Made by a program: the position numbers and the translations under genes. A model generated the notes under the pieces. It made no database searches. It worked only from the letters and a program-made list of their open reading frames with translations, and was not told the origin of the DNA. Source: Voacanga thouarsii (taxonomy: Eukaryota > Streptophyta > Magnoliopsida > Gentianales > Apocynaceae). Taken from it: a DNA stretch of 64,000 bases. Each line of letters opens with the position of its first letter. The stretch's first letter is position 1. Below are positions 37,827 through 48,672 of the stretch, piece by piece. The DNA lies in contig JANUWF010003379.1 in assembly GCA_026120185.1 (NCBI GenBank), positions 1,704,001 through 1,768,000 on the forward strand, in the 5' to 3' direction.

Positions 37827-38139
37827 AAACTTTGAACGTTCTTGATGGCATATGTAGTTGTTTCCTAATGAGTTTTTCTTGATCTTTTGGGTTTTTTTTT
37901 GGCATATTTTTCTTTTTTTAATAAGGTTTAGAGCATTTTTTTTGTGGGTGCTGTTGACATAATTGGATGTATCATCCAAGCTTTTTGGGTTACAATGCCA
38001 AAAACTTACCATGTACCTTGAGGGTATGCCAATTTAGGATTTGAATTTTCAAGATAAACCATTATTAGAAGTGTTGTTCCTAGAGTTTCCCCTCATTATT
38101 TCTTGTATGTTTTTATTTTATTTTTTCTTCTTCAATTTC
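37827..38139. other. 3' flank of GH17 copy 2
   Basis: T-rich sequence after the stop codon, expected to contain the 3' UTR and poly(A) site. No gene is seen. Confidence 0.55.
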
Positions 38140-38537
38140 CCTCGCTCCCACCCCCACGTCTGATCCCACCATGAGAAAGGGTGGGGATCTTTGACTCCTA
38201 CCTAATGGGGAAGTTGGAGCTAATAAGGACTAAAATTCTTTAATTAAATTTAAAATTGAAAAAGAAATACTTGTAGAGAAATTTTAACAATATATATATA
38301 TATATAATTTATACATATATCTATATGTTATGTATAATATATGAGTATATATATATATATATATATATAATATTATAATAAATAAAAATGTCGTAGGATG
38401 ATTCACTCCCCGTCCTAATTAGTGGGTCAACGATGAAACCCACCCTAAACTCTATCCCCACTTAAATTAGGAAATCTTTTGTCTAGTAGACCTGAGTTGA
38501 ACGGGCTCCCAATTTAAGTAGGTAAATTATTATTTCT
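38140..38537. mobile_element. Older, diverged member of the hAT-type MITE family at 38827-39628
   Basis: The left part (CATGAGAAAGGGTGGGGATC, then AATGGGGAAG) parallels CATGGGAAAAGGCAGGGATT and AACGGGGAAG of the younger element. The right part (CCCCACTTAAATTAGGAAAT, then CAATTTAAGTAGGTAAATT) parallels TCCCACTTAAATCGGGGAAT and CAATTTAAGCGGGAAAATT. Both have a TA-repeat core. The terminal repeats are worn, so the limits are approximate. Confidence 0.6.
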
Positions 38538-38760
38538 AACCACTCTAAAATCTTTATCATATTTCTTTGATTTAAGGGAGAACAAGGAGAAGATGGTGGT
38601 GGATGGGTTTTTGACCAAAATAGGGGAATTTTTGAAATGATGCCCAAAAGTAGAAATGCTTTTTGGGGGGGATATATGGAGGAGAGACTTCGCATCTCCC
38701 ATCCACCAGCACCTTGCGTCTCGCAGACACGAGATCAACCCAAACTCCATCTGCCGTGCA

Positions 38761-38826
38761 AAATGCCTCCAATTCCTCAATGCATTAAATGCATCCAATT
38801 TCGCAATGCATTAAATGCCTCCAAGT
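38761..38826. repeat. 26-bp tandem repeat, about 2.5 units
   Basis: Units AAATGCCTCCAATTCCTCAA.. (38761-38786) and AAATGCATCCAATTTCGCAA.. (38787-38812) are followed by a partial third unit, AAATGCCTCCAAGT, at 38813-38826. The hAT-type element is inserted immediately after that partial unit. Confidence 0.85.
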
Positions 38827-39315
38827 TAGGGATGGCAATGGGGCCAGGCCGGGGACTAAAAATCCCGACCCTACCCCCCCATATGCCTCTGTATCTCCAT
38901 CCCCAGTCCGTCCCCGTCATGGGAAAAGGCAGGGATTCTCGCCCCCGGTCCGCCGGGAACAAAACAATCCCCGATCCCGGCCCAACGGGGAAGCAGGGGC
39001 CCGTTTGGGCCAGAAAATAATTATAAAGATTTTTAAAAAAAAAAATTTACTTCCAATATATTTTTATTCAAAATTTTTTAATCATATAGAAAACTTTTGC
39101 GGTGGTTTTCAATAATTTACGTATTTATCATATCACTAGATTAGTAAGAGTAAAATTAATAATTGATAACTTTTTTTTTATTTTTCCTCTTCTTTTCTAT
39201 TTTATTTTATATACATATATAATCTATCTTTACATACATATATAATCATATATAATATATATAATCTACCTATAATTTATATAGTAGTGTGTGTATTGAT
39301 ATGTATGTATGTATG

Positions 39316-39366
<51 letters not shown>

Positions 39367-39419
39367 AATCTATATAATATATATACATATGCAACACATA
39401 TATAATTCACACACACACA

Positions 39420-39465
<46 letters not shown>

Positions 39466-39628
39466 ATATGTAAAGCGGGTCGGGCCGGGAGCGGGGATCA
39501 TGCAATCCCCGTCCCCGGTTGGCGGACCGAGGAATGAAGCCCGTTCCCACTTAAATCGGGGAATTTCCGGCCAAATAGGGCCGAGCCGAGCCAGGTCCTC
39601 AATTTAAGCGGGAAAATTGCCATCCCTA
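38827..39628. mobile_element. hAT-type non-autonomous element with 8-bp target duplication
   Basis: The left terminus TAGGGATGGCAA and right terminus TTGCCATCCCTA are perfect 12-bp inverted repeats. CTCCAAGT is duplicated at 38819-38826 and 39629-39636, an 8-bp target duplication as in hAT transposons. The 802-bp interior is GC-rich near the ends and has TA and GT/TG microsatellites in the core. There is no transposase. Confidence 0.93.
39314..39463. repeat. (TA)n and (GT)n microsatellites inside the hAT-type element
   Basis: A TA-repeat block lies at about 39319-39358 and a CA block turning into a long GT block at about 39407-39462. Both are internal to the inserted element. Confidence 0.9.
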
Positions 39629-39641
39629 CTCCAAGTTATCA

Positions 39642-39706
39642 ACCTCGTGTCTACTAGACACGAGGTCTTGTATGTTGTGTTACCTCGTGTCTAGTAGAGA
39701 CGAGGT
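39642..39706. repeat. Two tandem hairpins with near-identical arms
   Basis: Hairpin 1: ACCTCGTGTCTA (39642-39653), one C, TAGACACGAGGT (39655-39666), perfect 12-bp arms. Hairpin 2: ACCTCGTGTCTA (39682-39693), one G, TAGAGACGAGGT (39695-39706), with one mismatch. The left arms are exactly 40 bp apart. The function is unknown. Confidence 0.9.
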
Positions 39707-40924
39707 ATGTCACACCCGAGTTTTTTTTTTTCACCACATGCCATCCTCCAATTAAAAAAATTACAGTTTATTTTTATTAAATTTTTAAATAATTTTAAAT
39801 CTTAATTAATTATAAAATTGAATCTTAATTTATTTTTATTTTCAAAAAATTGGCAATAGTTTTTAATTTTTATTAATTTAATTTTTTTATTTATCTTTAA
39901 TCCTTTAAACATAATATTTTTGAAACAATAATGTACCATTTTTGTAATTCCTTTAAATTTAATTCTAGCTTTTAGAGTTTAATTATTTATTTTGGATACT
40001 AAAATTTAATTGACTATAATTTCATTTATTATAGTTTCATTTCCATTTACAACTTAGAGTCAAAATTGTTTAGATTTGTAATAACTAAAAATATAATTTT
40101 AAAATATTATGAAATAACCTTGAGGAACACAACTCATTTCCTAACGCCAATGCATAATTAATTTTTAAGTAATAAAATATTCTATATAAAACTTAAAAAT
40201 ATTACCTGTAATTCATTCATATTAAAATAATAACACTTTTTGAGTTAAAGTATAATTTATAATATTTAATTATAATTGATTATAAATAATAATTATTTGC
40301 AAAAAATATAAAATTTTCAAATGTGGGGTATCTAAATTTATAATTCGCTTATGTTTTAATTCGAGTAATCTATATTTTAATTGAATTCAAATAATTGGTG
40401 AAAAATCTAAATTTTGTCATTAATTTTATCTTTAACAATTAAATATATATTTTTGAAACCCCATTAAATTTGAATAATATGTGAAGAATTAAATATGAAT
40501 TTTAATTAATATTAAATATTTCAGTAAATAATAGTTAAATATTTCATAGATATTTAAATGATTTTTTATTTTAGAAAACTAATTTGAAAATAAAATATTA
40601 TATTTAATTTAAGACTACGCATAAAAATTAATTGTAAATAATTTTAAATCTCAATTATGTACGCCTAGAATTGTCAAAACCAAGTATAAAAATTAGTCCT
40701 ACAATGAAATCCTAAACGGTGCCTCAAAGGTTGAACCCGTCTTGAAGGTTGTTGCTAAGGTTGTGTTTCAGGTTATCCCTTATCTTGTTCTTCTGCAGTG
40801 TACAACGGACCTACATCCTCTTTAGACTACCTATACTATTTCCGAGACAGTCTAGTGGATGTACCAACAACAAAATCGCTAGCCGAAGATACGTACCTAG
40901 GATAAAAAATTAAGTGTTGTAGAG
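39707..40924. other. AT-rich spacer downstream of the PMD pseudogene
   Basis: Strongly AT-rich to about 40650, then a more balanced stretch that may be the decayed 3' end of the PMD reading frame. No intact gene is seen. Confidence 0.5.
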
Positions 40925-42954
40925 TTAAAAAATCATCATGCCTATCTTCAACCGCTGCACTTGGGACATAATCATCTGCAATCGCTGGAACTGGGATATA
41001 GTCATCATCAACAGTTGTATGAGCACTTCACACATAAACATTTTCATCTCCATGCACAAGTGAGTAGTGCTGCTATCGGGGAACTTCCTCAACTGCAGCA
41101 CGCCGACATGCCCGCCTACTACCCCGCCATATTGGTAGTACTTGTCGAGGAACTTCTTGCAGAATCGACGATATCGGATCAGAAGCATACGATCGTCTGG
41201 ATGACTCGTACGATATTCGATTTAGATGATTTGCTTCGCCACCAGCAATCAAAGTACGCTTGACAATATTCATCATTCTTTCGACTGCTTGTTGTGCGTA
41301 TGATGCATCATCATGTTGAGACGCTTCATTGCCTACGTACAAGATACGATGCAGCGTGTCGACCTACATATACATTTTAAGGAATATCACTATAAATTTA
41401 AATAAATCAGAATTCTATATATGCTTACATGAACGAGAAAAAATTTACTTACATATATTTCAATTGCTGAACTATTAGACTGGTAACCTACGGGATTTGG
41501 TTGTTGTATGGTAAAATTGCTAATTATTCGTCGTGTACGAATCCAATATCACGCAAAATAATAAGCCAAAACAACAGTTTGCCTAAACGTGGGTTGTCCT
41601 GTTAGAATATATACGTGTCGGTTAATCCAATTAGGACGGTGCAACGCATCAACCTCATCCTACCCAACACCAGTAGTCCGTAGGTCACGTTGATACAAAT
41701 TCGACCCTGTATTAGGAATCGTTTGCAATAATTCAAATTGTTACATAACTCGATCGGGGTAATGTAACTCAGTTGTTTCCCAATACAGTAGAAATATGAT
41801 AGATATCCAAATTGGTTGCCCATTCGTAGAATACGGAAGTAGAGATGCTAACATATTCTTATCATAAGGTTTCCACATAAACTGTTGAAATAAACGAATT
41901 CAATATCAAACAATATATAAGAAATAATTTTATTAGACATTCGTTTGCAAATTCATTGTAGTAATACGCAATAGCACATATGTTGGGGTGTAAGAGAGTT
42001 CCAGTAGACTCTGTCATACTGATCATCTAGGCACATTCGGGCTAATGTCCTCTACCGAGTGTACTCTATCCGGTCTAATAGTAGGAATGTGTTTCCAAAC
42101 CCATGCCTATTTTAAAAGAAATAATAATATTAGAAAAATATTTCATGATTTAAAATAGTTAATTTAATTTTGAATTTCATTTCGTATCTGAATTAATAGA
42201 AGTGGACCACTAATCTGATGCACCGTATAAACAGTAGCGTTGTACACATAACGATATAAATGCGTTAAAGTTGCACTTCTCCAACTTAGTGTACCAGTCA
42301 ACTCTAGATTACGTATATATCTAAGGAAGTGTAGATGCACTCGATTCCCAAATTTGTCAGAAAGTAGAAATCTACCAAGAAGCTGCATAATGCGACACCT
42401 TGCATGCTGTGCAACCATATTCGGAGTTGCGTGCGCTGGGAGAGATTGAGCCAAGGCTTTCTTGAATGAGCTGAACTTTAATCGAGATTTGTTTAGGTTT
42501 GTACATGTGGGGCGAAAACCAAGGAGCGCATCGCATAGGTCTAGCAGCTCTACCTGCGGACAGTTGAACCGCAACCAATAATTGGATCACCCTCCACACG
42601 TAATCCGAAAAGAACCTATACATCTTGTAGTGTAATAGTGGCTTCTCCAACTGTAAGGTGGAAGTTGTGTATCTCCTAGTGCCATCTTTCCACCAAGACT
42701 ATAATTAGAGGATAATCAATCTTCATGTATGACAAATGAATAATCCCATCGAATCCAACTACATCCATAAATTACTCGACCCGGGGATCGAATGATCGAA
42801 CAACTCAAAAAACGCTGTCATTGTGCTTTACAATGAAGACAGTATCTTCCAATTATCCTGTCCAAATATGTGTAGATCTATGTCTACGCTGCAAGGTCAA
42901 TAAGTCCAAAATAATAGGGTTAGGATCAACTCCATCTTGTGTAGGGTCGTACAT
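40925..42954 (-). pseudogene. Plant mobile domain (PMD / MAIN-like) protein, degenerate
   Basis: Read on the minus strand from ATG at 42954, the fragments match plant mobile domain proteins: DGVDPNPIILDLLTLQRRHR near the start, LVERWH and FHLTVGEATITLQDV near 42680-42610, ARCRIMQLLGRFLLSDKFG, VHLHFLRYIRNLE and LSWRSATLTHLYR (42164-42574), a further piece at 41602-41823, and a C-terminal piece with EASQHDDASYAQQAVERM (41073-41342). Host members of this family take part in gene silencing and meristem integrity; others travel in Mutator-like elements. Stops and frame changes break it many times. It lies directly downstream of, and parallel to, a MULE transposase relic. Confidence 0.82.
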
Positions 42955-43179
42955 GGTGTTCTAAAACAAGAAAGTACGATTGTAATTTATTGTTAAACAA
43001 AATAAAGTGAAAATATCAGCATAAAACATAACCATAATATTACAAAATTTATAAACATATGTGATGAAAGGTATTACACACACAAATACACTTTAATACA
43101 ACATGTCAAAGAAGAAATATTACATCAATCCTATGAAATAAAAAGATATTACATGTAAATTATTTTAACATCAATCTAT

Positions 43180-44640
43180 GATACCGTGGGTACAATTCCT
43201 CCTATTATGTCCGCTGCGATGGCATAACCACATCGAGGAAGTGAATCAAGATTACATTCATCCATTTTATTTCGAATACGCACCATCCGCCTTCGACAAT
43301 TCTTGAGACGGTGAGCGAACGGTGCTAAGATAAATCCAAAGTTGCGCCGATAATCCTCGTGCGCACTGGGTCTAAATTATGCCATATACGTCAACTTGTA
43401 GGATATTATTGTATTTTTCAATGACATGAGATCCTCAGGGTTCAGCCCTAATTACTGACATGCTGCAAAAGCGTGCGAACAAGAAATTTCATATATTTTC
43501 CATTTGTAGCAACTGTATGTCCTGGTACCAACATTAATCTCATAAGAATTATTTCCCTTTTCATACTCATGATGTGCTGATAAAACACTAAAAATACCCC
43601 CATCTTGATTAAAAGTCAACACACGGTGTCTCTTTTTTCACAAACTTTACCTATATCATCGAAGGAAAGTGATATCTACTATGATTAGCCTCTTTTCCAT
43701 GATTGTTGAAATATTTGACATTTTTTTTAAGATTTAACAATAACCTTGATGGACAGGACGCGTATACCTTTGACGACACTATTGAATGACTCTGTCAAAT
43801 TAGTTGTCATAGTACCCCAACTATGCCCACAGTCATAAACAAGCGTCCATTACTCATTCGAAATCAAATCCAACCACGCCTTCTCTTAGGGTTTAGCAGA
43901 CTAATTTCTTCCATAATTTGCAAAAAAATTTCGCGTCTTACTTTGATCCCCAGCTACATACATCAACTTCTTCAACTAATGATTCCTAAACTTTGTATTG
44001 AAGTTACTTCGGATGTGTCTAAGACAAAATCTATGTACTTCCATTGCTCTTACCACCTGGATAGTTGATGAAGGGCATTCACTATCCTAATGTTTCTGTT
44101 GGATATTAAACAAATTCTTCAATCCTTTAGTACATGCGCTTTGAGTAACGACAAAAATCAACCTTAACTGCCATTAGTTTCTTCGTTAACGACTGCAAAA
44201 GTAAGGGATAATATATGATTGTTGGCATCTTGATCAATTGTTGTTAAGAGTTTTCCCTTATATATATATGCCCCTAAGAAATGTCCCATCGACACTGACC
44301 ACTGGTTTTATGTGAACAAATGCATCAATGCATGACTTGAATGCCCAAAAAGATATCTAAATATTTTTGCGCCATTGTTGTCCATATGTAAGAAGTGCCA
44401 TGCCACGATGGTGCTTGGGTTGGCATCTTACAAGACTTATATATACCATGGCAGTTGTGTGAATGAAGAAGGCCAGTCTCCATAAATCATCTTAATAGCA
44501 TGCCTGCGTGCGTTCCATCATTTTTTTAAGATAGAGTGAAATATCCATTGATTATCAGCTTGAATGTACCCCATTTTTTCAAATAAATCTCTACTATATA
44601 TGTTTACCTTGTACTACTTAAGGGCAACCGCACTCAAATC
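43180..44640 (-). pseudogene. Mutator-like element (MULE) transposase, degenerate
   Basis: Minus-strand reading in shifting frames gives MULE transposase signatures in order: a FGDW-like motif near 44480, the first catalytic Asp in KPVVSVDGTFL (about 44290) followed by QDANNHILPL, CLRHIRSNFNTKFRN (about 44010), MTTNLTESFNSVVKG (about 43800), a SWIM-type Cys/His segment with SCSHAFAACQ near 43480, and an Arg/Lys-rich end with MDECNLDSLPRCGY. Many stops and frameshifts make it inactive. Terminal inverted repeats and a 9-bp target duplication were not found. Confidence 0.8.
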
Positions 44641-44706
44641 AACATTGAAATGCTTAAATAGTTTGGTGAGAAAGTTTGCAAAAGGTAATTCTTTGTTTGA
44701 TGTGTT

Positions 44707-45270
44707 CTAGGATTGAGTCATCAATTTCACAACCAGAAACCCAAAGTTAATTTGTTTTCCTTCTGACAAAGTCGGCATCAACACCATTTGCAAAATACTC
44801 ATAGAGGTCTTGTGGCCAAAACTAAGTATCACCATAGTTGAGGCCATGTGATGTTGCAATCCCCCCATTCCATTTAACCATTTGGCATTTCGGTCACTAG
44901 AATTTCTAAAACTCTTGGCACAAGTAAATTTCATCTCAAATCGACTCAGTTAAAAAAGGTCAGAATTTTCAGGCAGTTTATTCATTTTGAAAAATTGTAC
45001 TCCACTGTCTCTGACATAAAAAATTCTGTTTAACATACGGTGGTCAAACTCGAAATTCAATCCTCCAACTCTAGATGTATACCACTGCACAAGAAACTCG
45101 TTCACTGTTTCCTCACGTCGTCCCTTTCTCAGATTCGCATAGAGTTCCCAAACTAATATAGTGTATAGTTTTTCATTCACAAATAATAAAGACCCCCAAC
45201 CAATTGATTCAAACAAACCCAAAATGCACGCATAATTTAAAAATGCCTCAGTATCAATTCGATAGCCCAA
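44707..45270 (-). pseudogene. Transposon-associated reading frame with one stop
   Basis: Two open pieces, 44950-45270 and 44707-44934, are in the same frame and separated only by a TAA (44950-44952) and a few sense codons. Together they give about 185 residues. The segment LYTILVWELYANLRKGRREE and the following TVNEFLVQWYTSRVG resemble the 'putative plant transposon protein' domain common in plant genomes (REFYANL-type motif). This assignment is from memory of the motif and is tentative. It lies just upstream of the MULE transposase relic on the same strand. Confidence 0.5.
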
Positions 45271-45397
45271 AGTAATAGTCCTATTTCTAGTACCAAATCT
45301 TTATACTCAAACTCACTTTTTGAGTTGAGAAATCGAGGTACCTGAGTGTTTGAGCTTTTCTCTTCCGAAGGTTGTTTTGATGATGTAATTTGAGGAG

Positions 45398-45664
45398 TTA
45401 GTTCATCAATGGCAACTCCTTTTTCCTTCTTTTTCGCAGATATCGGTCTGGCAACAACTGATTCTTTTTCACTGTCTTGCGTTTCTTGATCTCCTTCATT
45501 ATTGGTTCAGCCCCTTTATTGGATTTCAGCGTTTTACCCATGGCAAACAGAATTGAAGGGTTTGATTTTTCTGATTTTTTGTGAGAGAACGAAGGCCATA
45601 GGAAGGAGAAAAGTGTTAAGAAAAATGACAACTTTTTTATTTTTGAAAAGAGAAGAAGATTCAA
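45398..45664 (-). pseudogene. Lys-rich reading frame upstream of the transposon-associated frame
   Basis: Reading from an internal Met near 45541 gives MGKTLKSNKGAEPIMKEIKK and further Lys/Arg-rich sequence to a stop at 45398. It is in a different frame from 44707-45270 and may be the frameshifted N-terminus of the same gene. No domain is recognised. Confidence 0.3.
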
Positions 45665-46096
45665 ATAGATTTGAATTCTTTTTAGGGTTTAGAAGTATTG
45701 AAGAGTATAAGTACAATTAAGTACATTAGAAAAATGTGATTTTTAAAAATATGTAAAGATATTCTGATACGAAAAGAGAAAGTGTTGTGGCTGGAATAAT
45801 AAAGGCATGAATATTTAGAATTTAAAAGATTTGAACATTTGGATATAGATTTTCTATCCAATTTTCCTATCCAAAAGGTATGTCACATGTGGTCAAAAGA
45901 AACTGTGACTTTTAACTTAAAATACAGTCCAAAAGGCTTATCTAATTTTGGCATAGAATATTTTGACTAGAGAGATGGTTTAGGTGAGGGGATTTTGGAT
46001 TCACGTTGTCCAAGTATTGCATCCAAAATATCCATCCAAAGTCAGAAAATTTTCAGGAATTCTGCAAGAATAAATAACCAATATTTGGCAAAATTA
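45665..46096. other. Junction region between MULE relic and copia B
   Basis: The 3' LTR of copia B would be expected here but I cannot match this stretch to the 5' LTR candidate at 52646-53994. No gene is recognised. Confidence 0.4.
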
Positions 46097-46640
46097 TTAG
46101 TTACACAATCTGGTAATTCCCAAACATCTCCTCAAATGATTAAACCTTTTTTCAGCCAGTGGTTTGGTGAATATATCTATAAGTTGATCATCAGTAGAAA
46201 TACATTCGACACAAACACCATTCTTAAGCACATGATCTCTAATAAAATGATACTTAATTTCCATGTGCTTAGTTTTAGAGTGCTGAATAGGAGTATTCTT
46301 AGTTAAATTTATTGCACTAGTGTTGTCACATAAAATATGAACACACTTAAAATTAAGGCTAAAATCAAGTAAGGTGTCTTTCATCCATAGAATTTGAGTA
46401 CAACAACTTCATGCCGCTATATATTCTACTTCGATTGTTGAAAGAGACACACAAGCTTGCTTCTTACTATACCAAGAGACTAATGAGTTTCTGAGAAATT
46501 GACAATGCTCACTTATACTTTTTCTTTCAACTTTACAACCTGCATAATCAATGTCTCAAAATTTTGATTCATCCACCTTCTTACCATTTTCATCTTTGTC
46601 AAATTTCAATGATGTGCTCATAGATGTACTGATTTCTTTA
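46097..46640 (-). pseudogene. copia B RNase H region, with deletion
   Basis: Holds SWYSKKQACVSLSTIEVEYI, CDNTSAINL, HFIRDHV and IDIFTKPLAE before the stop at 46097. Near 46560 the sequence jumps from KVDESKF directly to DYAGCKVERKS, so the roughly 70 or more residues normally between these motifs, including the RPDI segment, are missing. Confidence 0.85.
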
Positions 46641-47388
46641 GCTTCATTCATTCCAAACCTTTTAAGTAATTCCTTAGCATACTTATCTTGATTCAGGAAG
46701 ATCTCATCCTTGGTTTGCTTGATTTCTAACCTGAGGAAGAAGTTGAGTCTCCCCCCCCCATAATACTCATCTTAAATTCTTACTGTATAGTCTTTGCAAA
46801 TTTCTTGCATAAAAAATCATTAGTAGCTTCGAAGATAATGTCATCAACATATATTTGAACAATTAAGAAGTCACCAGAATTTTTAAATTTAATGAACAAT
46901 GTAATGTCAATCATACCTCTTAAAATACCTTTTGAAAGAAGAAAGCTACCAAGCCTTTCGTACCAAACACGTGAAGCTTGTTTTAAACTATAAAGAGTTT
47001 TGAAAAATTTAAACACAAAATTTGGAAAATGATCATAAATAAAATCAGGGGGTTGCTCCACATACACTTTCTCTTCAATAAAACCATTTAAAAAGGCATT
47101 TTTAACATCCATTTGATAAAGCGTGAAACTTTTGAAGGATGCAAAAGCAAGCAACATTCTAATGGACTCTAATCGAGCAACGAAAGAAAAAGTCTCATCA
47201 TAATCAATGCACTCTTCTTGATTGAATTCTTAGGCAATAAGTCTAACTTTATTTCTAATAACTACACCATGCTCATCAAATTTGTTTCTGAAAACCTACT
47301 TGGTACCAATCACGAGATAATCAAGTGGTTTTGGAACAAGTTTCCAAACTTGATTTCTTTCAAATTGATTCAACTATTCTTACATGGC
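46641..47388 (-). pseudogene. copia B reverse transcriptase
   Basis: The open piece 46780-47157 carries MDVKNAFLNGFIEEKVYVEQ, LYSLKQASRVWYERL and IYVDDIIFEATN (catalytic YVDD). Upstream pieces (LNQFERNQVWKLVPKPLDY, ETFSFVARLESIRMLL) are interrupted by stops. The N-terminal part is separated from the integrase side by the nested solo LTR. Confidence 0.88.
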
Positions 47389-47393
47389 CAGAA

Positions 47394-48632
47394 TGTAAAA
47401 CCCGCACTTTTTAAATTTTTTTTATTTATGGAGATATTTTAGAATTTGTTAAGGGTTAAATCCTAACACAATAAGAATTAGAATTCTATTTGGTTAATAT
47501 TTTAAGTAAGTAGGGAGTTGAGTAAAATTATTTAAGAGTTGGAGAAACCCTATGATTATGTAAATAGGAAAATCTGTGAAAAATATCATTGTTTTCCAAT
47601 ATCCGTCAGCAGATACAAAAAGAGGGAGAGAATTCAACTAGGATTTGAAGGAAAGAACACCGTATGCCGTTACAGTTTTCAAGCGTCAAATTAAGGGGTA
47701 AGTATGAATGAATTTCTTCTATTTTTTTTATATGGATAATAGAATGAAAATGTTATTTTTTGTTAAGAATTCCCGAATAAAGTGTGGTATTTTCTCAAAG
47801 TATAAGTTTTAATTATTGGTTAACATATGGTGTGTATTTCGGTGTTTGTGTTTTGTATATTATAGATACATGGTTCCTTATGAATGTATTTGATGAACTT
47901 TGTACATGATAGATCTATTTATATTTCTTTAAATATGATACCTTTAAGGTGGGCTAAACCTTTTTGAAACAATGTTAAAATTAAATTCGTTTTTTTAGAA
48001 TTAATACAAGGCGAAGTTTTAATCTTTTTGGACCGCTAAGATCGGGTTAAGCCTTTTTGGATTTTTCGAACTGAATAAGTTAATGCAGTTAGAAGAAGTT
48101 AATTATTATGCGAATTTGTGTGAATGAATATCTCCATATATTCCCATGTTTATTTATTGTTTATTGCTTTGTATGTATGTATGTATGTACGTATGTATGT
48201 ATCATATCTTTCTATTTCTTAAATTCTAATTATTTTGTTTATAAGAAAAGAAAGAAAGAAGATTTTCCTTTTAAAAAAATATCTATTTTTTTTTTAAAAA
48301 AAGAGAGAAGGAAGACACTTTCTGAAATCCGATGGAATAGAACACGAAAATTCCACTACCATTGAGTCATTTGTTTGAAAGGAAATATTTTTTATGTCAG
48401 AGAATTGTGGGATGCACTTCCTACCCCAGGGTTGTCCCCATGTTTTAAAAGTTTTATACAAATAAGATATATATGTATAATATTAATTTTTGTTTTGTCA
48501 GTTAGTATTAATTTTTGTAGTGATATTATTTGGTTTATTTTTAAATGATTAAACTTTCATGTGTTGAAAGTAATTTGAAATCCATTGAATTATTTATATA
48601 AAAAAATTTAAATATTTCTTAGTGTGCTATAA

Positions 48633-48672
<40 letters not shown>

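Noticed and set aside
38637..39115. Two overlapping open frames with Pro/Arg/Gly-rich translation
   Set aside because: They run over the GC-rich end of the hAT-type element and across its boundary, so they cannot be a host gene.
39407..39463. CRISPR-like regular repeat
   Set aside because: It is a CA/GT dinucleotide microsatellite with no spacers, in a eukaryotic genome.
48108..48365. 85-codon open frame
   Set aside because: It lies within the gypsy solo LTR and spans a TATG microsatellite; LTRs are non-coding.
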